Shown: piece after piece, positions 12,041-26,349 of the stretch
Position numbering within the stretch: position 1 is the stretch's first letter
How the letters are laid out: every line of letters begins with the position of its first letter
Source: Anisakis pegreffii
Lineage: Eukaryota; Nematoda; Chromadorea; Rhabditida; Anisakidae
NCBI GenBank assembly: GCA_035041965.1
Contig: JAPYMA010000093.1
Location: 248,001-312,000 of the forward strand
DNA length: 64,000 bases
Direction: 5' to 3'
Translations under genes and position numbers: made by a program
Notes under the pieces: generated by a model
Told to the model about the DNA's origin: nothing
The model's database searches: none
The model's input: only the letters and a program-made list of their open reading frames with translations

Positions 12041-14121
12041 GAGTCAAACCTGCAGTTTGCATGTCTGGAATCGAAATCATGTTAGTGAATTCAAAATTGA
12101 TATAAGAATGCGCAGACAATCACTTTTAAGTTTGCGTTCCTCCACAATTCAAGAGACGTCTGCCTCGTGGGAATTCGGTTCAACGTTGCGTCTCAAAGGC
12201 TATGTTCAGCTGGTGATCTTCTCTCTCATATTATTTGAATCCGAATTTTAATGGGTTTTTTGTACCATTTCAGAACACAATTCATTTACAACGATGTGTT
12301 ATGAGTAGAATTGATTACGGATTGCCAGCAACGGCTGGAATTCTATCACTATGGCACTATAAGAGGGTGTTTTTTGAGTGTTTTTCATCAGTATTCCGCA
12401 TTAGTTCCACGCAAATTTTGTTCACGTGCCTCATGAGGAATCAATGGATTTATCTAATGACTCAACCTGGAAAAATTGATTTAAAGAAAACTGAAAATTG
12501 TTGCCAAACGATGGATATCTTAAAATCCACTTGTTATTTTGAAATTCCATCTAACATAAAAGTCACGCATGTTTCAATGCATTTCAAGGTAATCTAAAGA
12601 TTTTCTATCATTTCTGTCGTGCGATTGATATTCTCCGTAAATTGAACGAATATGAACTATACCTATTGAAAACGCCGGAATCTTAGAAAACTAACTGATT
12701 TTACAGTCGAATGCAGTGGAAGATTTTTGAAATGAGAAGAAAAAGTTTCAGAATTTAAAATTTTTTCAATTTCTTTTACCTGCATACCTCACTTTCAGTG
12801 AACAAATGCAAACGCGAGGCAATTTGAATTGCGATCGCTAACTGTAAATAAATAATAAAGTTTGCATTCAGACGAATCATTTTTGGTCTTTTAAATCTGT
12901 GCTTTATGAAAGCTTGTCAAAAAAGGCAGAAATTATTCATAGAGGTGATATTATTGGTGATCTACAGTAGAAAGAGAGCAACTCATAATGCGTTGCAATT
13001 GTCGACCTAACAATGGATGAATGAATGAGTATAATTTGTATTCAGTTTGCACACCAATGACGACATTACTTCAAGGTTTTCTTTTTCAAAAAATCAACTC
13101 TAGAATTTTCGGTTAAAATTGGCAAATTTTCGCAAGAATTTTTCCACTTCATTGAGTTTTTTTATTCAAATTGATTTAGGGAGAAAAAGTTCGACCATTT
13201 TTGCATTAATCTCAGGAGAATACAGATTAGTTTCCTCATCAAACTGAAAACAGGCACACACTCATGTGTTCTAATCAGTATTCTTGCAACGCTCAATTTC
13301 TACGAAATGTTGCATTAAATATGAGCATTTAATCGACGCCTCTTCAATCGTGAGCATCCCTGTTACACTAAATATGAGCTCGAATGCTTAAAAGACCCAG
13401 TTTCGGGCTTAAATTTATTGGTTCCTCAAACAGATCGCAACGTTTTGTGTTTTTTTTTTTGGCTGTAATAAAGCTATCAATGAGATGAATTTGCAATCTA
13501 ATTGCAATCTAGCAAACCATTTAGATCCGATTCAATTGCAATTTCCAGTGGAAATTTATGAGGAGGATTCATTGAGATTCATTTCATTTGTTCGTGGCTC
13601 AAATTACATATTTCAACAAGAACGGTTTGCAACGAAATATTTCACTTATTTCCTCTAATCCATACGATAATTATCCGATGCATTTCACCATAGCTACGAG
13701 ACGTCAACAACATTCTCCTTCTTCTTCATCTAAGTATTCACATTCATCTACATCCAAGTAGCACAATGAATCGAAAATAGTCATAGTTTACATGTCATAG
13801 TTTATTCATTCTCGTGATTATTTCGTTCGAATTACAAGAAACTTTAAAAAGAACATCCGATAGGTCTGTGAATGCGAAAAATACAATCATTTAACTTTAA
13901 ACCTATCAATGCAGCCGAATATTTGAACATTGGTGAGGAAATTAAAGCAGTTCTTCTTGAATAATCATAACTTGAATCCTGCTTTAAAAATTTTGACTAT
14001 TCAGAAATACCATTCCTAAATTTATTTTCAAATTCGTCAAAATCCTTCGGATAGTTTCGATGAAGGTACGAAACCGAGATTGCGAATGCTTAGTGCGAAC
14101 ACAGAACGTTGATAATGATAC

Positions 14122-14461
14122 CTCGTGAACTAGTTGTCAAACGTCGGTCGGCGCTAAGTCTGGATAGCGACTGATGTGCTCGAGACAGCCAACTTTTACG
14201 GATTTGTCGACCATCCTTACTCATCCGTCTCGGTACGGATTGTGATCGGTGTCCACTTTTATCAGAATGCATCGAGTGATCAGTCACACTCAAATAATCC
14301 ATTGAATGTGCTCCTTGCATGTAGGATTTGGGCCGAGGCAATAAGTATGCAGTCGCACTTGTTACTGTTGTGGTTTGTGTCTCATCCTCTTCTGGTGGTA
14401 TTTCCAAAATAATACCATCCTCGCTTTGCAATAGAATACGAGTCACAGGATCGTTCATCAT
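14122..14461 (-). CDS. Ser-rich exon of 113 codons, unidentified
   Basis: The open frame starts at ATG (MMNDPVTRILLQ) at 14461 and ends at a donor CGAG/GTATCA at 14122, in phase 1. The N-terminal third alternates hydrophobic and acidic residues (EIPPEEDE) and could be structured. The rest is Ser/Arg-rich, with an Arg-Arg-x-Ser site (PRRMS) and RKSWLSRAHQSLSRLS. The frame is also open a little upstream, to a TAA before position 14500. The nearest AG (GTGAAG) is a poor acceptor, so a first-exon start at this ATG is as likely as splicing. Composition and phosphosite style match the exons at 3.6-4.8 and 19.2-21.0 kb, which supports membership of one gene. No domain is recognised. Confidence 0.65.
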
Positions 14462-17400
14462 CTTCACAATCAAGTTTCCGATGACAAATGGCCGTGAACA
14501 ACACCAATATATTAGTTACCGTTTAGTCGGTGCTAGTGCTTATAGATAACGGTTGAACTTACAGCTTCTGTAGCTCTTCACGTACACTACCCCAACTGCA
14601 AATATGTACTGCAAACGAACGCAACAAACCCAGTCTGTAGTTGTGACTGATCAATATGATACGGTTTCAAGACGCAGTCTTCTCGAAGCACGTATATTAG
14701 GTGGTAATTTGAGTAAGTAATGTAGTAGAGTACGTCAGATTGTGTTAGAATTATAGTGTGCAAGTAGCTCAAATGAAACAATAGTTGAGACTTCCACACG
14801 GAGATCGATGTTAGGAGCGATTGTTTGAGAGTTCTTTCTTTTCTTTTCGAAAGTGCTTGCCAATACTCAGTCCGCTGTAGGTATGAACAAACCACTGAAG
14901 TCGTCACGAACGAACGAAGAAGTCACGTAACAATGCAAAATTAATATTGTTTCAGCGATTCCGAGTATTACTACTGAGCGATTTTCAATAATCGAGCATT
15001 ATTTCATCGAATGACTAAGGAATGTTATCGCAATGAAGCAATGCATTCAGAATAACCGTTATCAATGCGAACTCATAAGCAAACGCCTTTGAATCCAATC
15101 AACTCAGATTCAGATCTGGACGAATTCAATCGATCTTCCACGGTCAACTCTCAAGAGATACCTCAAGAAATACCAATAAATTATCAGCAAATGCACACAC
15201 ACACACGTCGTCTCAGCTTTCGTCACGATGACGTACACAGAAATACTACTGAATAGTGATCAAACCTGATAACAATAAGTAGGCAAATGATCAATGGGAT
15301 TAGTGATAACGAGGCGGCTGATCATGATCTGAATGAAAACGAATTGAAAGGGAACAGTGGATTTATAACCAACAACTGCTTGCAGCAAATATGAATTAAT
15401 TAGGAAATGTCTCTTCTCTTTATTCCTTTTTTTGTCAATAACCAAATAAAAAAACAACAGCAACCCTATCATAAATGTAACTCATACGAATTAACATAGG
15501 ACAGCTGTCGATATCATCGGGCAAATCGGTCTAGCCGCTATTCAAATGAATCGACGAGAACGAAATCGTCCAACAGCCTTATCGCATCGCATTCCTCGTA
15601 GACTGATGAACGTATGTTCGAGTATGACAAACCGATTCTATACAATGGCTTCTTATTACTCAAATATTAAGATTTTGAAACGAATGCCTTCTGCTATAAG
15701 CCATCAAACGAACGCATCAACAAATGCATTCGTCGCCAACACACAATCTTGGTCACATTCATTACTGATTGTGAGACAATAGAACTGAATGTGTAGAGCA
15801 ATCAGCCATTCGAGCATCATTCAGCTGCACACATACCAACGAAAACATTCATTTATTAACGTGTAATGTACGCCCCTTACAAGGCAGGCGCTGAACAAGT
15901 TCGACGAATGGAATCTCGTTGACGATTAATCCTCTTTCAAAAATGATCATGTACTTGCCAAGGTTGCTCTAGCAAGCAATTACATTAACTTAGCTATGTC
16001 AGTTTTCAGTGGAGAAGCCTGAAAAGTGAGAACCTGAAGGGTTTTACTGGGATATTTGATGTGATTAAGACTCTTGCTGAGTAGTAAACTATTCATTCAA
16101 TATTATTATTGAAATGAAGGTTTACGTGGCTACCAATAAATGAATAGTACTTGAATGCAATTTGTGCTTCAATCAGATTAATTATATTTGGAAAAAAACC
16201 CAGCAGTATTCTAATGAATTTATAATCCACTAAACTCCAACATCCTTAAGCCAATCAGCCATGCACTTACAAGCACGTAAGCTCCCGGAAAAATGCTTCA
16301 GACAGACAATTGTGCGATCGCCAGTTTCAATCCAGATTAAAAATGTGTCATGAAAAATGCCAAATGCATTCCATCAAATGTTCCCGATCAATAAGTTGCT
16401 ATGGATCCAGTGACGTGGATAGGATGAAGCTCGGTTGGCCAATCAGGATTATTTCAATCTAATCTCTCTGGAAGATGTTAGTCCTTGTAAATGTCAACAT
16501 TTCACTCATTGATTTTGCTCGTCATGTGACAACACATAGCAATTCTAATATGACAGTCATTAGCATTTTTTGATGTAGCTTCCAATCATGCTGCTTCCAT
16601 CCATAAGGTTGCACCATAAAGCAATTGCAAATGGTCGAAATTTGGTTTGGAATGAGACCGATCGTAAACTAGCGAAGTTATCTGGAAACTATCAACAACG
16701 GAAACTGAATCAACGTCCACTGATCATGTGTATGTCACCGAATTTGTGCCGAAATTAGCACAACGGTGTGTCGACAGAATGTAATGCTGACGGAAAAACA
16801 AAAGTTCTGACTGAACGTGAAAACAAATGCATTCGAAGTATTGCTCTAAGTGCGCTTCGAAACAAATATCTTGTTATTGACTCAACCGCACAAATAAGTC
16901 ATATTCAACAGAAAGCCGAGCACAACAATAACATCGTATCTGATTTCATTATGACTTACTATAGTGCTACAGTAATATAATATTTGTTACAATAAGGTAC
17001 AATTGGATCCCTCCGAAAAGAAAATTGAGGAAATTTCTTCACTAATTCATTTCTCACAACAACGATCACAACAGCTCGATGAATTGATTCGCATTACCAT
17101 GTTTTTCGGAGAGTAATGATTAAATAAGACTAACGAAATTCTATTGAAATAAACTATCCGACTGCTCTATCGAGATAGTTTTAATAAAAAGCTACCTCGA
17201 TTTGAGATAGATCTCCAGAAAATGACTATATCTCCTCAGGAAAGCAAAATCGCTCGACAAAATATATGTTTTTCTGGATGAAGAGATCCAGCAGGATCGA
17301 CTGATGCAAAAAATTCATAAGTTAGTGGGCAAACTTGAGCTTACGGTAGCCTTGAAGGTGGCACCCAAGATAATATCAATAAAAAGCTACCTCGTGGAAG

Positions 17401-19212
17401 TATTGGAGGGCAAAGTAATTCAAGAATTGGAATATATCAAAGTCTTACAATTGTCCCGGTTCAAAGAAAGGATTGAATGAAACACCGGTGAACTAGTGAT
17501 CTGACAAGAAGCTAACCTTAATATGATCCATTAATCTTCAATAATAAAACTATCGGCAAAAAATTCCAGTGATTTATGTGTACAATTAACAAAAAGCATT
17601 AAATAATTGCGTAATGCAACCGAAAATAAAACATAAAAACATAACATGTGGTTACAATTGCGTCATGTGCTTACAACTGAGCCTTACCGGAAGAACTGAA
17701 AAACCATTTCGAAAAAATTATGAATGATCCGATTTTTAAAAATATGCAATGTTAGTAAGTATTTATAGCTCAATTGAGGTTGTTCTCAATATTTGACTGA
17801 TTCGCGTTCAATTTCCGATGCAAAATGAACGCAATCAACAATTGACGTATGATTTTTCAAGGATATGATGATTAAAATGAATGCATACGAAGAAGAAGCC
17901 GTTCGCGAGAAATTTAAGACGACTGAATTCAAAGAGAAATGATAAATCACTCTAAAAATTGATCGTCAACAACTTTGCGCTCAATTTGTTAATGAGTTTC
18001 TTAAAAAGTTGATCAAAGGAGCAGAACAATTAAATACCAATTGAAAATGAACTGTAACTGTTCGACATATGCATTTGAAAACAACAACAACTGAAACAAT
18101 AAGTGCAAAGCAGTCAAAGTAGATGAACGCTTTCTGAGAATTTTCGAAAATTTCTTCAAAAAATTACAGTTTGCAATGGTCACTAGTAATACTGATAAGA
18201 GAAACATGTTCTTTATGGAGTGCAAAAGACATCAGTAATAGACGTATAACTGTGTCATCTCCACAATACGGTGCTTACCGTAGTTTGCTAGTTTGCCCTT
18301 GCAACATGCCTTATTTGAATTGAAATCATGGATTGATTGCACGGGTGGAGCGAAGTGATTACAGGTATTGCTATACAATAGCCTAAGCAAGGTGAAGCTT
18401 CAAGAGTCATGCTCTATCAATTGAACTGCAGTCCTTACGACAGCTAGTGTGATTAAGTGACGACACCTGACACCTGGTCATTCAAGCGTACGAAATGTGA
18501 TGATCAGACAAAAGTTGTGGGAGCATCTGACCTAATCAGTGGCTATGATACCATTCAGATCACTGATAATCAGAGTGCTGCATAGCTGATATATGACTGT
18601 TTGATCCTAAGGTGTTATAAATCCATCATATAAAGCGTTTAGTTGCATCTCATAGCTAGTATTTTGTAAATGATGTAGTAGCTGAAAAATTAATCCTGAG
18701 ATCTAGCGAAAGGAATTCAGTACGAGATCACATTTCGAGCGCTAGTGATATATTATGAATTATGATGACATCTGCCGGGAACATCATAATCAGGCCCGTT
18801 TTGATTCCAGAATATATGCCAGTTTAAAAGCGCTATATGACAGGAAATCTCTTATCCTAGTGAAAGTCAATGATCATATTAATGAGAAACTGAGAGATAT
18901 TCGAATAAGTCGAATGAAGTTGCAAACAGAACTGATAATTCATCGAATCAACCGTAACTTCTATTAGTGAGCATCATCAATGTTCATAGCTAGATGTGAT
19001 TCAATGTGTCTATAGGTAGATAAAGCATAATTAAAAACCTTAAACTTGAAAATTCCCCTGAAAATTGCATCCTCTTCACACAGAACCAGTAAAAAACACC
19101 AACCAAGCCAAATGTTATCAAATCATCAACTCAACTCAGGATATCGTCCAAATCAGGCCATCTCGCTGTAAATGAATCAAGAAAAATAATGTAACTGAAA
19201 GAGTCAACTCAC
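14462..19212. other. Gap between Ser-rich exons; nothing coding supported
   Basis: AT-rich sequence without a supported ORF. A tRNA-like half-domain is seen on the minus strand near 18395-18440 but lacks a T-arm. Confidence 0.5.
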
Positions 19213-21007
19213 CGCTATCTTCTTCGAATTCATGCGTGCTATCATCGTCCATCATGTACACATTGCTTGTGCGACGTTGTTCCTCCTTGTTGATTGTCAA
19301 CGGCTGCACGGAATCCAGCGAATGCAGTGAATGAATCGTTGCTGACGCTTGTGAACCTCCGTAGGTTCCGGTGCCGTAAAAGTCCGAGGAGCCATGACCT
19401 GAGGCCATCATTTGGATGGCACTTTTCGGTCGCTTCATTGTCGACGATCGCACTCTGCGTTTCGACAGCGGTGTCATTGAACCACTCGCTAGAGTCGCCT
19501 CACTACCCATTGAAATTGCACTCTCATCGGATTCATGACGCTTTCGCAGAAGCCGACTGAACACCGTCGCGCTACCGCATGTGTTGGCGCCGCCGCCACT
19601 TGCCGAGCGGTGTGTATAGTTGGTGCGATTGAAAGGATTGTTGGGGACAGCGCGAACAGTAAAAACTCGACCTCGTGCGCCCGTGGAAACTGTAGCTCCA
19701 CCAGTCAGCTCATGCTCCGATGAATCGCTGCCCGTGTCGGGTGTTGTCGCGAAACTTGTTTCACTGGAGAATTTCCGTAGCTGACGGTCGATCAACGATT
19801 TGATACGAGGTAATCGAGCCGGTTGTTGCGACGTTGAGCATGGAAATGCAGTTGGATGGATGATACGATTATCGCTACTAGCCATATTGGCAGCACCAAA
19901 GCCGATGTCACCCTCTGCAGTCATCGGTGAGTAGTGTGACGATGGTGGTGGTGGCATTTGTTCAGCAGTGAAACACGCACTAGGCATCGAGCGTAAATCT
20001 GCAGCATTCAAAGGGCGATTCATCGACTGAAGCACACCGGAACCGACGGTTGCTGCGGTCGGCACATTGTAAGTGTGATGATTAGACGTGGATATGGTGG
20101 TGAGTGGAGGCATACTCGATTCACGATAGAATCCGGTGGATGCTTGCAATGGATAATCGGAACACGTAGGATTCGAGATGGACGTGGGTAATGCGGGATG
20201 ACTGGAACGATTCGCTAGATAGGAATGCCGTCTTGATAACTTTCCACTAGAGGACGGTGAAATGCGAAACGATGCAGTGTGAAGCGGGTGTTGGCGTTGT
20301 TGTTGTTCGTATGGATTGTAGGCATGACCCGACTCAATTGTTGACAACGAACGATCACTTGAGAACTTCACATTGGTTCCATTCAAGTCATCGTTCAATG
20401 GAGTTGCTTGTCCATGCTTGCGTCTCTCAAATCCATGATCATGTTCATGATCTTGATTACTGTGAGCATGACGATTGGGTTTTTGCACGTAATTGTCCCT
20501 CGGTGATGGTACACTCTTTCGTACCGATCCCAGGAATGGAAATGAATCATCTATCGTACTGCTGCCACTTGAGAGCTGCAAAATCGGTTGACTTAAGCCT
20601 GTCCTTAAAATCGGTCGAATAGGCCTCGATGGTAAAACTTTCGTGGCCGTAGCATTACTATCGTGATTCGTTGAAATCGGCTTCTGAGGCTGATTCTGGG
20701 CAGTGTCCACCACTTCTGCGGTTTCTGGGTTATCGCCGACGCGTTCAGACGACGATCCATTCTTGAAGTCGTGATCATCTTCGTTTACCTGTGTCGAATT
20801 CAACAGCTCAGTGCTGCTGCTGCTTTCAGGCACAGACACCTTCACGGAGCTAGTGGCTTTTGTGTGCAATTGAGGCGAGTCGGGATTGAATGAGAACGCG
20901 TAATTCTCATCGGAAAAATCCGTAATTGGTGCGTTCCGCAACGGAATACTCTCATCACTGAACAAATCCTCATCACTGCCGGTATTGAAACAGTTCGATG
21001 AGCTCAT
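19213..21007 (-). CDS. Large Ser/Thr/Pro-rich exon of 598 codons, unidentified
   Basis: This is the longest ORF in the window. The chosen start is the second ATG at 21007 (MSSSNCFNTGSDEDLFSDES). A further ATG lies at 21016, immediately after an in-frame TGA. The frame ends at a strong donor AGCG/GTGAGT at 19213 (phase 1); read-through would reach a stop at 19136. An acidic Ser-rich start is followed by long low-complexity Ser/Thr/Pro/His sequence. Short basic-hydrophobic islands (LPRIKSLIDRQLRKFSS; SRLLRKRHESDES) and an acidic end (DDDSTHEFEEDS) are visible. Basophilic-kinase-type sites include SRRHS and QRRTS. There are no membrane segments and no recognised catalytic motif. The acceptor alternatives, ATGAG/C and TTGTTCAG/T slightly downstream, would both need a phase-2 upstream exon. 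It is probably a disordered regulatory region of a large signalling or cytoskeletal protein; that role is inferred. Confidence 0.85.
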
Positions 21008-22283
21008 AACAAGCATTCAGAAGGCACACAACAAAATCGCATAAGATTTGGCAGAAGAAAATCTGACTCAACGAAAGATTTCAAATCCGCTTACAGCACT
21101 CACAGAACAGTTAGAATACGAGCAGAAGATTGAATCCGATGGAAGCGCAACTTCACAATTGAGTGTGATTCCAGTTGAATGATGACGTTTCTGAGTGACG
21201 ACGTTTCGTTGTACAGTAGCGATTACAATACGGCCGGATAGAGTCGGCCTCAAATGCGATTGCTGTTCAGAGAGCCAATCAACTGTAGCAATAATGCAGA
21301 ATAATGTTCAGTCATTCAATGGAATATTGCACTTGAACAGAAGCGAAGCATTCGTCTACTTTGGCGTTTCTCAATAACCAAGTGTCATCTTTTCGCGATT
21401 CGCTATTCGATCTGGTAAAAAGATGAGTTAAATTAAGACGGAAATTAGCGCGAGTGCAAAACACCGAAACAAACAACTTTAATAGCAAAGGAACCGCTTA
21501 CAATAACCTAATTAAATGCTAAATTAAATGATGATCAACGACGAAAATAGCAACCCATAATGCCTATTTAAAGATAATATCGCTAGCGCAATAAAGACAA
21601 TGGGGAAACTATTGAATGAGGATTATCAGTTGCAATGCGCTACGTTTTCTAGAATTCCTTACGAAATAACAGTGCATTCTAGTATTAGTGAGAATATGAT
21701 AAGTGATATCACAATAAAGAAAATTACTTTGAGCGCTTATGAGTTACTGGAATTGAATATCAAAATGTTGGCGCACTAACAAGACGGTTATTAAGTGACT
21801 CCGATGGAGGTTTGATCTCAGACGGTGATCCAACTGAGAAATCTCTCGCGAATTACGTCAATCGCTGACAAAACAACAAAACAACAATCCACATTTAACG
21901 TTACCGATTCAAGCTGAAGCTCATTGTCAGTGTGCTTTGATGGAATGAAATTTACATTCATGCAGCTGCTGTTTTATCCATCACACAAACTCAATGATTT
22001 ACGTTACCGCAGTTTCAGTTCCTTGCGTTAGACCAATGATTTGATAATATTTATGTGGAGGTGAATATGAAACTGACGAAATGCTGTCATTATTTTTAAC
22101 CGTGATTAATCGTTTCTTTTCCATCGGAATCACTCAATTGAACAACACGATTCATCCACATTCTAATTTGAGAGCTTACAACAAGCAATATCAAGCATTG
22201 CTTGGCTCAGTTTTTATTCAGTGAGACTCGTGAATCTTATCGCAAACAATAAATGTACCGTACCGCAAATGGAACTGAACATA

Positions 22284-22322
22284 CCGCTAACAGTTACTGT
22301 TAGCGTTAGTTACTGTTAGCGG
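22284..22322. repeat. Inverted repeat with internal direct copies
   Basis: CCGCTAACAGT and ACTGTTAGCGG are perfect inverses. A further ACTGTTAGCG lies between them, so two alternative hairpins are possible. Confidence 0.8.
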
Positions 22323-25300
22323 AGCAAAAAGTTTGTGTGGTTTTGAATGATGATCTACTCTGACCAAAAGAGATGATGCAGATTGCGAAGTGGAATATAG
22401 CATTCAGCTCCAATGATCATGTTGGTAACCGATAACCACTAAACTTCATAACCTTACAAACTGAGATTCAGTGATTGCCAGTCAACTGATGAATAGTCCT
22501 AACGAGTGACATCTGTCCTTCAAAATAAACGTTCACCAGTGGATTCTACATTTCATATATATATGGTTACCTCAACTTTACAGTGGCAAACTGGAGGTTG
22601 GTATCGACAGCGATGCTTCCAAAGTAAGGTAAATGAATAGTAGGTCATTAACGAATCATCAAGCTAGCTAGTGAACGTTTGGAAACAAATACAAATTATT
22701 TAATGGCATCAATAAATGAAGTTTGCTGAGCATTAACCAGTGGAATTTTTGAAGTATTTTACAAAGTTCATGTGAAACACTCAAAATCAACAGCTGTTCA
22801 GTGTCGTTTACGATTTTCATTAGTCTTTTCGTTTCATGTAAACAAATTGAAGGAATTTTTTGATACAATTTATTGCCCACTTTTTTGCTCCGTTTTGCGT
22901 TTTTTCCCTCATAAATCTTCGTTACAATAACGACTACTTCCTTCGTTATTATCCAATTTGTGCATCGAATCATTTTAAACGACAATTTAGTGCGATGAAT
23001 AACTTGAAAAACAGCAATTAAACAGTCGGCAATCTATTCGGTTTCGTTTCAATCTCAAAGAAGAATGATCATTAGCAACGAATGGAATTTCAAAAACAAA
23101 CTCGCAATATGAACAACGAAAGATAGTTGCAGCTGAATACGATAAGTTGCCTACGATTAGCGATGGTGATTGAAGACGCAACTCGTGAAACAACCAAAAA
23201 ATGCTCCCAATCAAAAGCCTCGTGTCATGTTATGAAACTGGAGTTTTGTTTTTAAAGGGTGTGTTGCATCAGTGCGTCTAATTCTGCAATACGCCTCTTT
23301 TCCGGACTACGCAGTCCTTTTCCGGACCACGCAGTCATAGATCCCGTAGTTTTGGCCTGGTGATTTTCCGGGATGTACGGATCAACATTCAATAGATTCT
23401 TTTATTCAGTAAAACTCAAGAAATCAAACTTTCATCGAATTCAGTACCAATGAACTCATAAATTAAGTGCATTGACATGAGTGCACAATATACTCATGAC
23501 AGTGGACTTAATTGATGAATTCATTAAATTAAAAGGATCGATAGATGATTCGTAAACTTGAGTTACAAATTCGATGAGAACCACAAAAATTCCAAGTATG
23601 CCTCAAACGTTATTTTGTTTGCAAGCTGATATCACCACAATTATGGCCGTGAATATTTCAGCTACTACAAGACCTACATATAATGAGAGATATGAACTGA
23701 CTCATAAGTGAGCAAGTATGAGGCCATATGATTGAAGGCGACAAATTCTATTCGGTTTCGCAAAATTGCTCGCGCCGACTTCCAAATGAAAACGCAAATA
23801 ACATCTGAGTTCATAGAAAACTCGAGATCTGAGCGAACTTTCCCAAGTTCTCTAAATTCAGCCATAAGCATATGATCATTTGCTGGATTTGAACTGAACG
23901 TGTGAGGGAGGAGGACATTACAATCAAAATGATCAGAAGACAATGCTCTTACAACAAGGAATTTCTTCATTTGCCGATCGCATCGGAACAGGTGAAAGCA
24001 GTTGAAATCGGATAAACAGCAGTGATGCAGCAACAAACACATAGTAGTAAAATGCAATCTCATATGATCATTTTCAAACGATTGTCATCAATTAGTGGGA
24101 GGATAAGAGAAATAATGTTTGGGTGTTGCGAATTTTTATTATGCACAATATATACATAGGAATTACTGCGGATATGTTCAATGTGTTGAAGGAACATAAA
24201 AACATTTATTGTTTTTGTTTGTGTAAAGACTGCTGTCGTGCAACGCAAGCAGTGAGCTAATTACGAATTAGGCTGAATATAACAGACGAGAGCAATCGAT
24301 GTGAATCGAAATTGCTTTGTTTTCCTCAAGTTACTCTAGGTGTTCGATTGTGAAACCACAGAATATTCCAAACCTTTGCCGATTCCTGCTAGGCAAAAAA
24401 TGACGATGGCTCACGCGGAATAGAACGGGACTTAAAATACACGAAAACAGTGGTTAGCTGGAAATTGAGCTGGTAGACGGACGGAAAGAATTCAGAGGAA
24501 GTTAGGACGGCGAGCAGTTAGTGGTTTAAATTCTGTCAGAAGTTCAGAATCAAAAAAACCTAGAATCAGGATAGAGTGATCACTGTTATGGCCTGCGTTT
24601 TTGCTTTCAGTTGATCGTTTGGGGCGATATAGTGGAATTGCTGACCTAAACGAATCATGAAGTTTCCACTAGAATGACGACTGCGACAACTTTATTTTGC
24701 ATTGATCATGGATTCCATTTCATTGATCTTTGAAATCAAAATCGAACCTTTCAAAGCGATCAGACCGAAGGAGCAAACAAACTCGAAGCGCTCCTACTCT
24801 TAAGTCCTCCTTCACCAAACAAATGATGATAAATCTTAGAGGCGTGCAATTTTGCTCATTATCTGCGAAAACAAATCGAATTTCTCAAAAAATGAGTGCA
24901 TCTGAAGGAGATGAAATTTCCGACTGCAAATTTTGCTCACATCAGACGTTTAGAATAAAATCAACGTTTTATAGATGACCTCATGGAAGAAGTATCAATG
25001 AAATTGTTCAAGAGTCCTATGGTGCTTTATTATTGTTTTGGTGCATCATATTTGAGCGAATACATGCTGCGATATTAGCGTATTCTTGGATAGCATTGAG
25101 CATAAAAGTGACATCGAATGATGAATGAGCAAAAAATAGATTGAACCCTCGCAGGAATTTAATCGAAAACCAACTACTGCTGCATTCATTACCCAGAAAT
25201 TCATTTTCCACATCATCATCATGATAGAAAACAAAAAATTCTCATCGATCACATGCAAGCCGAACGAACGGAATTAACACAGTCAGCTGAGCTTGACAAT

Positions 25301-26349
25301 TTCCTTACTCGACTCGAATTCGACAGCTCATTCCATATAATACTAATAAGTAAACGATCTAGCTCACATCAGATGCAACGAATATCATCATCATCTTGTC
25401 ATATCCCAACAGAAGACTTCTCAAATCCAGGCGAACTAGTCGATGTATTCAAATAAAACAGCAGCAGCTTCACTTCAAGTGTATAGGATTGAAAATTCGT
25501 AATCGTAAGGAAATGGCGCAATATAATCATGAATAATCATTGATAGCAACTTTCGTTGAAACCAATACAGTGGGGGAGTTAACGTAATAGAGTAATTTAA
25601 CAAAAAGGCATTTGAGATAAATCACTCTTTGATAGAAGCGATAATGGAATTTTGAAGATGGAATGAGTGATCACTGGATGAAAAGGTATTGTTTTCGAGC
25701 GGACACTAGTCAACATCACGGACAATAACGCATCAATTACTGCTAATATTCATCAGCTGATCATTGGTATTACGATAATACGGATGTATATGTTTGTGTT
25801 CCGTTGGTTTCATGATAAATCATTAATCAAATTCATTTCATTCCGTGAGAGAGGCTAACCAAATTCCTGAAGGTGTAACATAAGTTGTAGTTTTATTGTA
25901 ATACTATGCTAGTAGCGTTCATCAAACAACAAAACATAGCATTGTGTTATCAAATAATAACACATTGTATCTGATTGTTTTCAGTTAAACAAGAGGAATG
26001 AAGAGGTTAAGAGACGAAACTTCGAGATCATCCGGAAACACACTGAGCAGAAAGAGGCGTTCAAGAGGCAGTTAGATTCGTGTTATTATCGAAGAAATGA
26101 TTTGATAAGATCTTATTTCATCGCTTAATTGTTCGTTCGAATCGCATTGCTCTCTGTTTTTGTGGTTCCTTTTTCGTTTTTCGTACGAAGGAAAAATTAA
26201 ACAGCAATTTATGGAAATTGTTACTGGAAAATGTTAAGTGGATGAGTGAATAAATGATTTGTGTGTGTGTCAATGAAAGAGACATCTTTAACAGTAGGTA
26301 TTCATGTTAAAAATTTAGCATTTCTGTAAATCCCATTATTATTGGGTAG

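Larger units (their letters stand above)
4792..14121. other. Gap between Ser-rich exons, with transposon relic and duplications
   Basis: It holds the CAG/CAT block, the transposase remnant and the two direct duplications listed separately. An open minus-strand frame at 8439-8838 was examined and not accepted. Otherwise it is AT-rich sequence without a supported gene. Confidence 0.5.

Noticed and set aside
16262..16385. Minus-strand open frame ending at a GTAAGT donor (ETGDRTIVCLKHFSG)
   Set aside because: The frame has no start codon, and the only AG gives a 25-base exon. It shows how easily protein-like peptides arise by chance here.
18395..18440. tRNA-like D-arm on the minus strand (TTCAATTGATAGAGCATGAC)
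   Set aside because: There is no T-arm with GTTCGAATC and no closed acceptor or anticodon stem. At best a tRNA-derived repeat remnant.
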